The translations under genes were made by a program, and so were the position numbers. From assembly GCA_016936665.1 (NCBI GenBank), contig JAFGXI010000025.1:1-55146 (forward strand): a DNA stretch of 55,146 nt, given 5' to 3'. Under the pieces are notes generated by a model. The model had not been told where the DNA came from. It was given only the letters and a program-made list of their open reading frames with translations, and made no database searches. This document shows, in pieces, positions 1 to 8,485 of the stretch (position 1 is its first letter; each line of letters opens with the position of its first letter). This DNA comes from Bacteroidales bacterium. Its GTDB lineage: Bacteria; Bacteroidota; Bacteroidia; Bacteroidales; JAFGXI01.

Positions 1-1443
1 GATTTCTATACGACCATCTGTCCCGCCATTACACTGCACGTTTTGCGTATTATCGGTGGTGATGACTATGGCATTGGGTTCGGTTATATTAACACTTATA
101 TTGCCCGTACAAAAAACAGCATCTGTTACTGTTAAATCATATGTACCTGGTGGTAAGTTAGAAATATCTTCTATGTTGTTGGTATAACTAGTTGGACCAG
201 ACCAATCAAAAACATAAGGCGCTGTTCCTCCATTTACTGTAACATCAATGCTTCCATCATCATCACCAATACAAGTTATATCAGAATGAATTTCTCCTAT
301 TGTAATTGATGCATTGGCTTGTAAATTATAGGGCCCACTCACAATACTACATGAGTTGTCATCGGTTATTGTAACATTATAAACGCCGGCAGCTAAGCCT
401 GTAAAATTTCCATCATTATTATCAGGATACGGCCCACCAACAGAGTAAGTTAGCGGAGCTGTTCCTCCACTAGCATCAACATCAATTGATCCTCCACCAG
501 ATCCAAAACAAATAAAAGGCGTATAAGTTGAATCGTCAACAACAATAGGAACCGGTCCGACAATAGTGAAATCGAATTGTTTGGTACAAGTGTTATTATC
601 GGTAATAGTTAATGAATAATTACCAGGGCATAGATTTGCGACGGTGTCTGAGGTTGCCGCATTACTCCATGCATAAGACACTATAGGTGTAGCTTCTGTG
701 TAAATATTTAAATCTTTAATTTGCCCATCACATAAGCCACCACAAGATTCATCTATCAGTGTGTAATCATCGAGTGTAATTTCATCGGGGGCTAATACTT
801 TTATCCCTTTTGTTATACTTGTATTGCTTGCTGCATCTTCGATATCGATTCTATACGCTTGAGCACTTGCACACAAGCCAGAAATTGTATACGGAAAATC
901 GGATGCATCGAGACCTGTAAAATAAACATAAATTGGTGGTTGAAGATTAACCGGATTTCTCATTCTAATATCAACAGGAAATGTAATTCCGGTGATATCG
1001 GTAAGTGTAACTGTAATTGTTCCATCGCAGTTACCAAAGCATGTTACATCTACAGATGTTAAATCGAAATCATCTACCCCTTTAGTAGAATTTATTACTT
1101 TAATTTCTGCCGTTTCTATGGGTCTAACCAAAGAAGACTCCTCACTTAAATACAATACGGCACCCGTCTGACTATATACTTCAATTGGCAGGTTTGTAAT
1201 AATTTTATTGCATTCTGCATCGTATATCAGATTAACTTGAATGATTGAATTGGGAAACGAGAATTCATCAAAATATACAACATCATTGCTAGAAGGAAGA
1301 CTAGCGCCTCCATTTCCATTACTTTGCAACGACCAGTGCTCATTTTCATTCCAATTACCGGATCCTCCAACCCAGTAGCGTTGAGCTAAAACACTATTAA
1401 TACTAAGTAAAACGAGTAATAAAACAAAAGTAGAGTATCTCAT
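1..1443 (-). CDS. SprB-repeat surface protein, 3' part cut by window edge
   Basis: The reading frame is open from an ATG at 1443 to the left edge, so at least 481 residues are present and the C-terminus is missing. Residues 1-21 are a Sec signal peptide ending in LA-Q. It is followed by RYWVGGSGNWNENEHWS, a pattern common at the start of large Bacteroidota adhesin-like proteins. From about residue 110 there are several SprB-type repeats, recognisable by C..dG.i...v.GGtaPy.y.Ws, a spacer ending in LppGtY.ltVtD...C, and a final 'ITEP' type linker. SprB is the mobile gliding adhesin of Flavobacterium; proteins with these repeats are normally exported by the T9SS and end in a sorting domain, which here would lie outside the window. 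Adhesin or surface structural role is inferred. The protein at 31794-34370 is of the same general type. Confidence 0.85.
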   Translation of the reverse strand, partial: MRYSTFVLLLVLLSINSVLAQRYWVGGSGNWNENEHWSLQSNGNGGASLPSSNDVVYFDEFSFPNSIIQVNLIYDAECNKIITNLPIEVYSQTGAVLYLSEESSLVRPIETAEIKVINSTKGVDDFDLTSVDVTCFGNCDGTITVTLTDITGITFPVDIRMRNPVNLQPPIYVYFTGLDASDFPYTISGLCASAQAYRIDIEDAASNTSITKGIKVLAPDEITLDDYTLIDESCGGLCDGQIKDLNIYTEATPIVSYAWSNAATSDTVANLCPGNYSLTITDNNTCTKQFDFTIVGPVPIVVDDSTYTPFICFGSGGGSIDVDASGGTAPLTYSVGGPYPDNNDGNFTGLAAGVYNVTITDDNSCSIVSGPYNLQANASITIGEIHSDITCIGDDDGSIDVTVNGGTAPYVFDWSGPTSYTNNIEDISNLPPGTYDLTVTDAVFCTGNISVNITEPNAIVITTDNTQNVQCNGGTDGRIEI

Positions 1444-1743
1444 ATATCTATGAATGTGCACATTAGTAACTGTAAGACTTTTATCAAACCAATTAGGTTG
1501 CCTGTAAAGCAGAACCCACCCAATTTAACAACAAAAAAGAATACAATTTAGAAAAAAGTTTTTAACAACAAAAGAAATCATTGAAAAACTTACACAGCAA
1601 GTGATGAAGATGAAAAATACTTATGTTTTCAACAGCTTTTTTTTGACAAAAATTTAACAAATAGATTTGAAATTATCTTGAGGAAATTTCACAAAAAAGA
1701 CCTTTGTTTTCAAAACTGAAATTTCAGGAAATCTGTTGATAAA
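1444..1743. other. 300-base AT-rich intergenic stretch
   Basis: This gap lies upstream of the SprB-repeat gene and downstream of the deoxynucleoside kinase gene, both on the minus strand. It is very AT-rich and full of short A and T runs. I see no reading frame, tRNA or clear hairpin terminator. The promoter of the SprB-repeat gene should lie in its left half, but no convincing TAnnTTTG element was found. Confidence 0.5.
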
Positions 1744-2361
1744 TTATTTAAACAAGCCATTAAATTCGGCATCAATTTTACTGATTACGCTACTTAAATC
1801 TTCTTGTTTTTCAATAAAATTTGTTTTATCGACATCGATTATCAATAGCTTTCCCATGTTATATTTATCGATCCATGCTTCGTAACGTTCGTTAAGCCTT
1901 TTAAGATAATCTAATCGAATGGAGTCTTCATACTTCCTGCCTCTTGCTTGAATTTGGTTTACCAAAGTAGGAACAGATGCTCTTAAATAAATGAGCAAAT
2001 CGGGTGCTTGAATCAGTGAACTTATCAGTTTAAACAATTCGAAATAATTATCGAAATCACGCGTTGGCATCAAACCCATTGAGTGCAAATTAGGTGCAAA
2101 GATATAAGCATCTTCATAAATGGTTCTATCAAGAATTACATCTTTTCCTGATTCTCGAATTTCAAACATATTTTGAAATCGTTCTTTTAAAAATGAGACT
2201 TGAAGGTTGAATGACCAACGTTGCATATCCTCATAAAAATCGTTGATGTAAGGATTAGAATCGGCATCTTCGAAGTGAGGTTCCCATTTATAATAATTGG
2301 CTAACAATCTGGTTAATGTTGTTTTACCTGAACCTATATTTCCTGCAACGGCTATTAACAT
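1744..2361 (-). CDS. deoxynucleoside kinase
   Basis: A 205-residue cytoplasmic kinase that phosphorylates deoxynucleosides with ATP in the salvage pathway. The P-loop GNIGSGKTT is at residues 7-15. The DRT motif of the dNK/TK2 family (ILDRTIYEDA) lies around residue 78, where the Arg contacts the phosphates or base, and RASVPTLVNQIQARGRKYE is the lid region with the usual paired Arg residues. Length and motif order match the bacterial deoxyadenosine/deoxyguanosine kinase group; the exact base preference cannot be read from sequence. The ATG at 2361 directly precedes the P-loop strand and is the natural start. It lies 94 bases downstream of the ttcA-like gene on the same strand and may be co-transcribed with it. 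Confidence 0.9.
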   Translation of the reverse strand: MLIAVAGNIGSGKTTLTRLLANYYKWEPHFEDADSNPYINDFYEDMQRWSFNLQVSFLKERFQNMFEIRESGKDVILDRTIYEDAYIFAPNLHSMGLMPTRDFDNYFELFKLISSLIQAPDLLIYLRASVPTLVNQIQARGRKYEDSIRLDYLKRLNERYEAWIDKYNMGKLLIIDVDKTNFIEKQEDLSSVISKIDAEFNGLFK

Positions 2362-2455
2362 TTTATTATTTTTTTAACTGAATCTGAGAAAAATTCCAAG
2401 ATTATATTTGCATTAAAATTATAGAATTAATTTGATATAAAACTCAATAAAGGCT

Positions 2456-3196
2456 TTAATCTGACAAAGTAGGCAAGTACTCTGGGTTTATATTCGACAT
2501 AGATTTAAAAATATTATATTTTGCTCTGTCGTATTTGTTTTCCATTTGATTTAAGATATTTCTTGCAAACTGTCGGCTTGATATTTTCTCAAATGGACAA
2601 GTTTTCAGCATTTTCTTGAAACCCATTACCTCCGCATAATCTTCGATAATTGATTCTTTAGTTTCGATAAGTGGTCTAATTAAAAACAAATCGCCATTAA
2701 ACATTTTTAATACAGGAGGTAATGCAGAAATGTTAGCTTGAAACATCATATTCATCATGAGTGTTTCTACAGCGTCGTCGAGGTGATGTGCTAGTGCAAG
2801 TTTATTGTACTCTAATTTTTCTGCTAATGCAAACAAGTGTTTTCTTCTCGACCAAGAGCAATGAAAACAAGGATTCTTGTCAGATTCTCTATAATCGGTA
2901 TTATCATTTACAATGTGATGTATAAACCGTACTCGATGCTCTTCGCAAAACTGTTTTAAATAGACTATATCGGCTTGATAAGGTATATTTTGCACATCGA
3001 CAAATACTGCCGACAATTCAAAATCGATATTTGAATGTCGCCTAAACCATTCTAGCAATTTAATTAAGGCTAACGAGTCTTTACCTCCTGAGAGCCCAAC
3101 TAAAACTTTATCGTTATGCGATACTAATTGATATTTAAAAATCGTAGAATTAACTTTAGCTGTGATTTTTTTTTCTATGGCAATGGGATGTTTCAA
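2456..3196 (-). CDS. ttcA: TtcA-like tRNA 2-thiolation ATP pyrophosphatase
   Basis: A 246-residue PP-loop enzyme of the TtcA/TtuA group, which adenylates a tRNA base and replaces oxygen by sulfur with the help of an Fe-S cluster. The PP-loop SGGKDS is at residues 36-41. A CxxC pair (C110, C113, in PCFHCSWSRRK) and a later Cys in KTCPFEK supply the expected three cluster ligands, and LALAHHLDDAVETLMMNM is the conserved second ATP-site segment. The start is a TTG at 3196: an in-frame stop lies two codons upstream and no ATG occurs before the PP-loop. The gene begins right after the terminator of the tonB gene, so it probably has its own promoter. Position 32 2-thiocytidine is the likely product by family, but other thiolation targets are possible. 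Confidence 0.82.
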   Translation of the reverse strand: MKHPIAIEKKITAKVNSTIFKYQLVSHNDKVLVGLSGGKDSLALIKLLEWFRRHSNIDFELSAVFVDVQNIPYQADIVYLKQFCEEHRVRFIHHIVNDNTDYRESDKNPCFHCSWSRRKHLFALAEKLEYNKLALAHHLDDAVETLMMNMMFQANISALPPVLKMFNGDLFLIRPLIETKESIIEDYAEVMGFKKMLKTCPFEKISSRQFARNILNQMENKYDRAKYNIFKSMSNINPEYLPTLSD

Positions 3197-3208
3197 AATC
3201 TATATTAT

Positions 3209-3245
3209 AAAAAAAGTGAGCTCGCCATGTTCAATGGGAACTCAC
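3209..3245 (-). terminator. terminator of the tonB gene
   Basis: Read on the minus strand, an outer stem GTGAG/CTCAC and an inner CCCAT/ATGG pairing form a hairpin that is followed directly by seven T residues. It lies 27 bases after the tonB stop codon. Confidence 0.65.
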
Positions 3246-3271
3246 CTTGTTTTTAGATTATATTGTAATTA

Positions 3272-3946
3272 TTAGAATAATTTAAAGTTGATAGGCACAA
3301 TATATGATACTTTAACCGGTTTGCCTCTTTGTTTACCAGGTGCCCAATCCGGCATAGATTTTACAACTCTTAAAGCTTCTTTATCCAAATATGGATCAAC
3401 CCCTCGAGCAATCTCCACATCGGTTACCTTTCCTTTTTTATCGATTACAAATTTTACAAATACTCGACCTTGAATATTATTTTCTTTTGCAATTTCCGGA
3501 AATTTTGTATTTGAGCCCAAGTATTTTTGAAGCGCTTCCATTCCTCCTGGGAATTCCGGTTTATCTTCGATAACAGCGAATTGAAAGACTTCATCAGATT
3601 CTTCTTCTTCAATTTCTACAACCTCTACTTCCGTTGTTTCATCTGCTTCAGAATCTTCAATTTCTAATTCATCTTCAATTTCCACATCGTCTTCTACAAT
3701 TTCTAGTATTTCGACAACTTGCGGTTTTGGTGGCGGTGGTGGTTTTATTTCTTCTTGTCGAGTAATTGGAGTGATTTCTTCTTCAATAGCCATGTCTCCC
3801 AATTCTCCCAGTGAAGCAATATTATCGTTTGATGCACGATACTCAAAAGCTGTTAAGACAATTCCCAACACTACAACTAAACCAATAAGCGTAAACAAGC
3901 TCTTGTTACGGTCTAAATCGGCTTGGGGTGATTTCTTTAATTCCAT
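3272..3946 (-). CDS. tonB: energy transducer TonB
   Basis: A 224-residue TonB-family protein that would pass inner-membrane proton motive force to outer-membrane TonB-dependent transporters. A short basic N-terminus (residues 1-16) precedes one membrane segment (about 17-37, LFTLIGLVVVLGIVLTAF). A proline-rich stretch (IKPPPPPKPQ, near residue 67) and a strongly acidic spacer (about 75-120, rich in E, D and V) cross the periplasm. The C-terminal TonB domain starts near residue 125 (PEFPGGMEAL), with the typical GRVFVKFVIDKKGKVTDV and PGKQRGKPVKV strands and an N-F-K-L-F end. No exbB or exbD gene is adjacent, so the partner complex must be encoded elsewhere. The long acidic spacer is common in Bacteroidota TonB proteins. 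Confidence 0.93.
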   Translation of the reverse strand: MELKKSPQADLDRNKSLFTLIGLVVVLGIVLTAFEYRASNDNIASLGELGDMAIEEEITPITRQEEIKPPPPPKPQVVEILEIVEDDVEIEDELEIEDSEADETTEVEVVEIEEEESDEVFQFAVIEDKPEFPGGMEALQKYLGSNTKFPEIAKENNIQGRVFVKFVIDKKGKVTDVEIARGVDPYLDKEALRVVKSMPDWAPGKQRGKPVKVSYIVPINFKLF

Positions 3947-4147
3947 ACTTCTTGTTTTTTGTGGCGTTAAAATTAATGAATTTCCTAATGATAAAAAAGA
4001 ATGTTAAATAATAATTATGGATTTTTTTGCACTACAAAAAATAGGCCACATTAAATTTTGAATATTCATCAAAAAAAACAGAAGGATATAACCTTTTGAA
4101 ATAGGCAACCGTAATACAAGTCGGACACAAAAATAAGAACACGAACA

Positions 4148-4786
4148 ATGAGAAGAATAATTGTTATCAACGATCAAGAAGACAACAACTCCTTATATGA
4201 AAAAGTTTTGTCTAAAGTTTATGTCAATCACTACCTGCGTAATTTCGATCAGGTTGGTGATGCCCTAAAATATCTTAAACTTAACACAATCCATTACATC
4301 ATTATTGACATGTGCTCGGATTTATCTTATGTACTTGAAAAAATTGAGAGACTCAAACCAGAAGCAAACGTGATTGTTATCTCTCAAAAAGATGAACGCG
4401 AATGCATTTCGACAGCCATTAAATTTAATGTGAAAGGGATTGTTGCAGAAAGCAAAATTGAGAAAGAAATCAATACTGCTATCGAAGCGATTGACAGAGG
4501 GGAACGATTTTTCAGTCAAGAGCTGGCCACTATTGCGCTTAACGAAGTAATGCAAAAAGAAGTGTACAAAGATAAGGATTTGCCTACACTTAAAGATTTA
4601 ACAAAACGAGAAATACAAATTTTAGAATTGATTCTTCAAGAGTTAACCAATCAAGAAATTGCTGAGCAATTATTTGTTAGTCCTAGAACCATAGATACAC
4701 ACCGAAGAAATTTACTACAAAAAGTGAGAGCTAAAAATACGGTTGGTTTAGTAAAGTTTGCATTTAGAAACAAGTTAATCTCATAA
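4148..4786 (+). CDS. NarL/FixJ-type response regulator (REC + LuxR HTH)
   Basis: A 212-residue transcription regulator. Residues 1-120 form a receiver domain with D54 (YIIIDMCSD) at the phospho-acceptor position, acidic residues near 9-12 (NDQED) and a Ser in the VIVIS strand as the switch residue; the conserved Lys is less clear (AESKIEKE). Residues 145-205 are a LuxR-type helix-turn-helix (LTKREIQILELILQ, then LTNQEIAEQLFVSPRTIDTHR). No histidine kinase is adjacent, so this is an orphan whose input and targets are unknown. It stands alone between divergent tonB and the convergent threonine dehydrogenase gene and ends at a strong terminator. Confidence 0.9.
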   Translation: MRRIIVINDQEDNNSLYEKVLSKVYVNHYLRNFDQVGDALKYLKLNTIHYIIIDMCSDLSYVLEKIERLKPEANVIVISQKDERECISTAIKFNVKGIVAESKIEKEINTAIEAIDRGERFFSQELATIALNEVMQKEVYKDKDLPTLKDLTKREIQILELILQELTNQEIAEQLFVSPRTIDTHRRNLLQKVRAKNTVGLVKFAFRNKLIS

Positions 4787-4789
4787 ACA

Positions 4790-4818
4790 AAAAGAGGACT
4801 TGTGAGTCCTCTTTTTTT
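4790..4818. terminator. bidirectional terminator
   Basis: A perfect nine-base stem AAGAGGACT/AGTCCTCTT with loop TGTG has A runs before it and seven T residues after it, so it can end both the response-regulator transcript (plus) and the converging threonine dehydrogenase transcript (minus), whose stop codon overlaps the T tract. Confidence 0.85.
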
Positions 4819-5764
4819 ATTTGAATTTCTTTGCTACCTCATCCAGCATTATTTTAGTCATTGCTTCTAAATCGTATTTAGCTTCCCATCCCCAATCTTC
4901 TCTAGCTCTAACGTCGTCGATGCTTTTAGGCCAACTATCTGCTATTGCTTGTCTAAAGTCCGGTTCGTAGTCAATAGTAAAATCAGCCATATGAACTCGA
5001 ATCGCATTGGCAAGGGTTTGCGGGTCGAAACTTATTCCGCCTAAATTATAACTAGATCTTATTTTTACTTTTTCGGCAGGCGCCTCCATCAAACCTATTG
5101 TTGCGTTAATAGCATCTTCCATAAACATCATAGGCAATGCTGTTTCTGCTTTCAAAAAGCAGGTGTATTTTCTATCTTGAATGGCCTTATAAAAGATATC
5201 TACGGCATAATCGGTTGTTCCACCTCCGGCTTCGGCTGTATAGCTAATTAACCCGGGATACCTTAAACTTCGGACATCTACCCCAAACTTTTGATAATAA
5301 TATTCACACCATCTTTCTCCGGCTAGTTTACTAATTCCATAAACCGTATTAGGATCCATAATAGTATCCTGTGGTGTAAATTGACTTGGTGTAGTAGGAC
5401 CAAATACAGCTATTGAACTAGGCCAAAATATTTTTGAAAGCTTTTTTTCCTTGGCAACATCAAGTACATTAAACAAGCCTTCCATGTTAATATCCCAAGA
5501 ACGTTTTGGTGCTTTTTCGGCATTACCAGATAATATTGCGGCTAGATGATAAATTTCGGTAATTTGATGAGTGTCGACAACAGACTCAATTTGACTTTTA
5601 TTCAACACGTCTAAAATCTCAAAAACACCCGATTCTAAAACCTGTTTACTTGGTTCTTTAATGTCGGAAGCAATTACATTTTCTTCACCGAAACGTCTTC
5701 TTAGTTCAACTGTTAAATCAGTACCAATCTGACCGGAAGCCCCAACAACTAATATCTTTTTCAT
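4817..5764 (-). CDS. tdh: SDR-type L-threonine 3-dehydrogenase
   Basis: A 315-residue extended short-chain dehydrogenase related to UDP-galactose epimerases. The NAD-binding GASGQIG is at residues 8-14 and the catalytic Tyr and Lys lie in TVYGISKLAGE. The features SYTAEAGGGTTDYAVDIFYKA, YTCFLKAETALPMMF and the C-terminal WPKSIDDVRAREDWGW are characteristic of the bacterial SDR-type L-threonine dehydrogenase, which oxidises threonine to 2-amino-3-ketobutyrate with NAD and differs from the zinc-dependent Tdh of Escherichia coli. I use the ATG at 5764; a TTG two codons upstream is also in frame but less likely. No 2-amino-3-ketobutyrate CoA ligase (kbl) gene is adjacent. A generic NAD-dependent epimerase label would be the fallback. 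Confidence 0.88.
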   Translation of the reverse strand: MKKILVVGASGQIGTDLTVELRRRFGEENVIASDIKEPSKQVLESGVFEILDVLNKSQIESVVDTHQITEIYHLAAILSGNAEKAPKRSWDINMEGLFNVLDVAKEKKLSKIFWPSSIAVFGPTTPSQFTPQDTIMDPNTVYGISKLAGERWCEYYYQKFGVDVRSLRYPGLISYTAEAGGGTTDYAVDIFYKAIQDRKYTCFLKAETALPMMFMEDAINATIGLMEAPAEKVKIRSSYNLGGISFDPQTLANAIRVHMADFTIDYEPDFRQAIADSWPKSIDDVRAREDWGWEAKYDLEAMTKIMLDEVAKKFK

Positions 5765-5953
5765 AGCCAAAGCCGATTTTTATTATTGTTAATAATGTTG
5801 CGAAAATAATTATTTCCAACATCACATAAGCTGATGTTTAGCATATAATTTTGACTATTTTCTTATTTAGAATTAATCCGAATATCGCTTCAATATTATT
5901 TATTGAGTTTAAGAAATTTGAATTTTGAATTAAGCTCCATCCGTTAATATTTT

Positions 5954-5961
5954 TAACTTTG
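5954..5961 (+). promoter_or_regulatory. putative -7 element TAACTTTG
   Basis: The octamer matches the Bacteroidota -7 consensus TAnnTTTG. It lies only about nine bases before the ATG at 5971, which would give a nearly leaderless mRNA. No good -33 TTG was found at the expected distance. Confidence 0.4.
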
Positions 5962-5970
5962 CTGTACTTT

Positions 5971-7785
5971 ATGAAATGGTATCAATTAATAATAATTTCA
6001 ACACTGGTTATTTTGGCTTCTTGTGCCAGAATCGTTATGCCTCCCGGAGGACCTGAAGATAACACTCCCCCAGTTATAGCTAAATCTTTTCCTTTAAACG
6101 GGTCTACTCTTTTTAATGCTGACAAGATAGAATTACAATTCGATGAATATATAGTTTTAAAAAACTTCAATCAAGAGTTTGTTAGCTCGCCACCTTTAGC
6201 CGAGAAACCAGAAAAAATTTTAAAGGGGAAATCATTGATACTAAAGTTCGATAGTGATAGCTTAAAACATAACACTACTTACACTTTTAATTTTGGCAAT
6301 GCTATTTCCGACTTCAGAAATGATAATGTTATAAGCCAGTTTAGATACGTATTTTCTACCGGTGAGCACCTCAACTCATTACAATTCGAAGGTCATTTGT
6401 TTAGTGCTAAAGAACACAAACCCGAAGAAAAAATTTGGGTTTTACTTTACAATCATTACACCGATAGTAGTTTAATTAAGCAAAAACCTGACTTTGTTGC
6501 AAAAACAGATATCGACGGGCATTTTAATTTCTACAATATTCCTTCCGGAACTTATGGGCTTGCTGCCTTAAACGACATAAACAATAATCTAATTTACGAT
6601 TTACCAAACGAGCAAATCGCATTTTTAGATAGTACATTCGTTTTAAAAATTAATCAAATAATAATTCCGTTCGATAGCCTTATTGCTGATAAGCTAAATA
6701 ATGACACCACGCAGCATCTATACCAAAACGATTCTACTTGGAAAGAAAGTATTTCTCCAGAGCACATCGACCTCTATCTTTTCGAAAAAGAATGGTCGAA
6801 ACAATTTATAAAAAGCTTCGACAGATCGAAAAAAGATGTATTAAGTATCTATTTTAATGCGAGCAACGACAGTTCTCTTAGAGCCAGTTATAATTTTGAT
6901 GACCAAGGTAAGATCATGCAAGAATGGAATGCGTCTAAGGATAGTTTGAGAATTTTTTTACTAGACACAAACATTTCAAAAATTGATACCATCTATTCAT
7001 ATATCGATTATTTCAAAACGGATACTGCAAATATTCTACGTCGAACAATCGATACATTAATATTTGTTTACAAAGCGCCTATTGCCAGCAAAAAGGACAA
7101 AGAAAAAAACAATAAAGGAGATACCTTAAGCCTTTCTGCAATTGAATATCTGACCATTGGCACAAACGTTTCGTCTTCGAAATCAATGGATATTAATCGA
7201 AAAATACGATTTAATTTTAATTTTCCTATCGACAAAATCGACACATCCAAAATTGAATTATTTGAGTTTGATGATACTTTGTTGATTCATCAAAATTTTA
7301 TTCTGATAAAAGATTCTAACATCAACAGATCATACTTTATAGATCAAGTATTAAAAGAAAACACCAAGTATAGGCTCAATGTTTTACCAGGTGCGTTTAT
7401 CGATTATAGAAATTGTTTAAACGATACGCTAGATATTGTTTTTAAAACAAAACAAATGTCGTCTTATACTGAAATTATTTGCATTATATCGGGCATTAAC
7501 AATTCCTTTCCTCGTATTATTCAATTACTCGATGCCACAGGAAAAGTTATTAACTCTGAAATTATCACAGAAGATGGTAAATTATATTTCAGTTTTATAA
7601 ACCCTGGTAACTACAATTTAAAAAGCATTACCGACTGGAATAATAACGGGAAATGGGACACCGGAGATTATTACAAAAAACGGCAAGCAGAACCCGTTAT
7701 GTTTTACAAAGAGACTATTCCTACAAAAGCCAATTGGTCGCACGAAATCAATTGGGAATTAGGACCCATCAATAATCACCCATAA
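5971..7785 (+). CDS. Ig-like (SbsA/Big_5-type) domain lipoprotein
   Basis: A 604-residue exported lipoprotein. The N-terminus (MKWYQLIIISTLVILASC) is a lipoprotein signal with the lipid Cys at about residue 18. It is followed by MPPGGPEDNTPPVIAKSFPLNGS, the usual entry into a bacterial Ig-like domain of the SbsA/Big_5 type (residues about 30-130, ending in a YVFSTG strand). A beta-sandwich of carboxypeptidase-like character follows (DGHFNFYNIPSGTYGLAALND), and a similar module ends the protein (GNYNLKSITDWNNNGKWDTGDY). This is a widespread Bacteroidota family of unknown function. The ATG at 5971 is preferred to a TTG four codons upstream because the signal peptide starts there. The comF start follows the stop codon after one base, so the two genes form an operon. 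Confidence 0.85.
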   Translation: MKWYQLIIISTLVILASCARIVMPPGGPEDNTPPVIAKSFPLNGSTLFNADKIELQFDEYIVLKNFNQEFVSSPPLAEKPEKILKGKSLILKFDSDSLKHNTTYTFNFGNAISDFRNDNVISQFRYVFSTGEHLNSLQFEGHLFSAKEHKPEEKIWVLLYNHYTDSSLIKQKPDFVAKTDIDGHFNFYNIPSGTYGLAALNDINNNLIYDLPNEQIAFLDSTFVLKINQIIIPFDSLIADKLNNDTTQHLYQNDSTWKESISPEHIDLYLFEKEWSKQFIKSFDRSKKDVLSIYFNASNDSSLRASYNFDDQGKIMQEWNASKDSLRIFLLDTNISKIDTIYSYIDYFKTDTANILRRTIDTLIFVYKAPIASKKDKEKNNKGDTLSLSAIEYLTIGTNVSSSKSMDINRKIRFNFNFPIDKIDTSKIELFEFDDTLLIHQNFILIKDSNINRSYFIDQVLKENTKYRLNVLPGAFIDYRNCLNDTLDIVFKTKQMSSYTEIICIISGINNSFPRIIQLLDATGKVINSEIITEDGKLYFSFINPGNYNLKSITDWNNNGKWDTGDYYKKRQAEPVMFYKETIPTKANWSHEINWELGPINNHP

Positions 7786-7786
7786 A

Positions 7787-8485
7787 ATGATTCATAAAAT
7801 TTCCGAATATTGGAACGATTTTATCTCATTATTATATCCAGACACATGCAAGGCCTGCGGAAATGCATTACTTAAAACCGAGCATTATCTCTGTACCAAA
7901 TGTAGGCTGGATATTCCTACTTCCGACTATTGGCTCCACAAAGACAACCCTGTAAATCAGATATTTTGGGGAAGAACGCCTATCGAGTTCGCATCGGCAT
8001 TTCTACTTTTTAGTAAGGGGTCGAGATATAGGAAATTAATTCATCATCTTAAATACAAAGGCGACAAAGACGCAGGTATCGTTTTGGGGGAATTGTATGG
8101 TAAAACCCTTGCCAATCAATCTCTGTATAAATCCATCGATTACATTATTCCTGTTCCTCTTCACCCTAAAAAGTTAAAAAAGAGAGGTTACAATCAATCG
8201 GATTGCATTGCCAAAGGTTTATCGAAAGGGATAGGCGCACCATACAGAACAGATATTTTAATTAGAACTGTAAATACTCAAACGCAAACAAAAAAAACAA
8301 AAGAAGAACGTTGGAACAATGTTTCCGGAGTATTTGCTGTTAATAATCCCGAACAATTAGAAGGGAAGCATGTTCTCATTGTAGACGATGTAATAACGAC
8401 TGGAGCAACAATTGAGCATTGTGCTTTAACAATGATTAATGCCAGCAGATGTATAGTAAGTGTTGCTTGCTTAGCAAGGGCTTAA
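7787..8485 (+). CDS. comF: ComF family phosphoribosyltransferase-like protein
   Basis: A 232-residue ComF homologue. The N-terminus carries a zinc-ribbon-like pair of CxxC motifs (CKACG and CTKC, within residues 21-40). The C-terminal half is a type I phosphoribosyltransferase fold with the PRPP-binding loop VLIVDDVITTGAT near residues 196-208 and the conserved IPVPLHPKKLKKRGYNQS segment. ComF proteins are linked to DNA uptake and to processing of incoming DNA, but the substrate is not established. The start lies one base after the Ig-like lipoprotein stop. The stop codon overlaps the stop codon of the converging TPR gene. Confidence 0.9.
   Translation: MIHKISEYWNDFISLLYPDTCKACGNALLKTEHYLCTKCRLDIPTSDYWLHKDNPVNQIFWGRTPIEFASAFLLFSKGSRYRKLIHHLKYKGDKDAGIVLGELYGKTLANQSLYKSIDYIIPVPLHPKKLKKRGYNQSDCIAKGLSKGIGAPYRTDILIRTVNTQTQTKKTKEERWNNVSGVFAVNNPEQLEGKHVLIVDDVITTGATIEHCALTMINASRCIVSVACLARA

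Noticed and set aside
859..1062. Plus-strand 67-codon frame
   Set aside because: It is antisense to the SprB-repeat gene, whose frame is clearly coding; the composition shows no protein character.
2403..2410. TATATTTG promoter-like octamer on the plus strand
   Set aside because: It points away from the only genes nearby, which are on the minus strand, and no RNA or reading frame follows; likely chance in AT-rich DNA.
5759..5770. TTG at 5770 as the start of the threonine dehydrogenase
   Set aside because: It adds two residues to a family that starts at MKKILVVGA; the ATG at 5764 is preferred.
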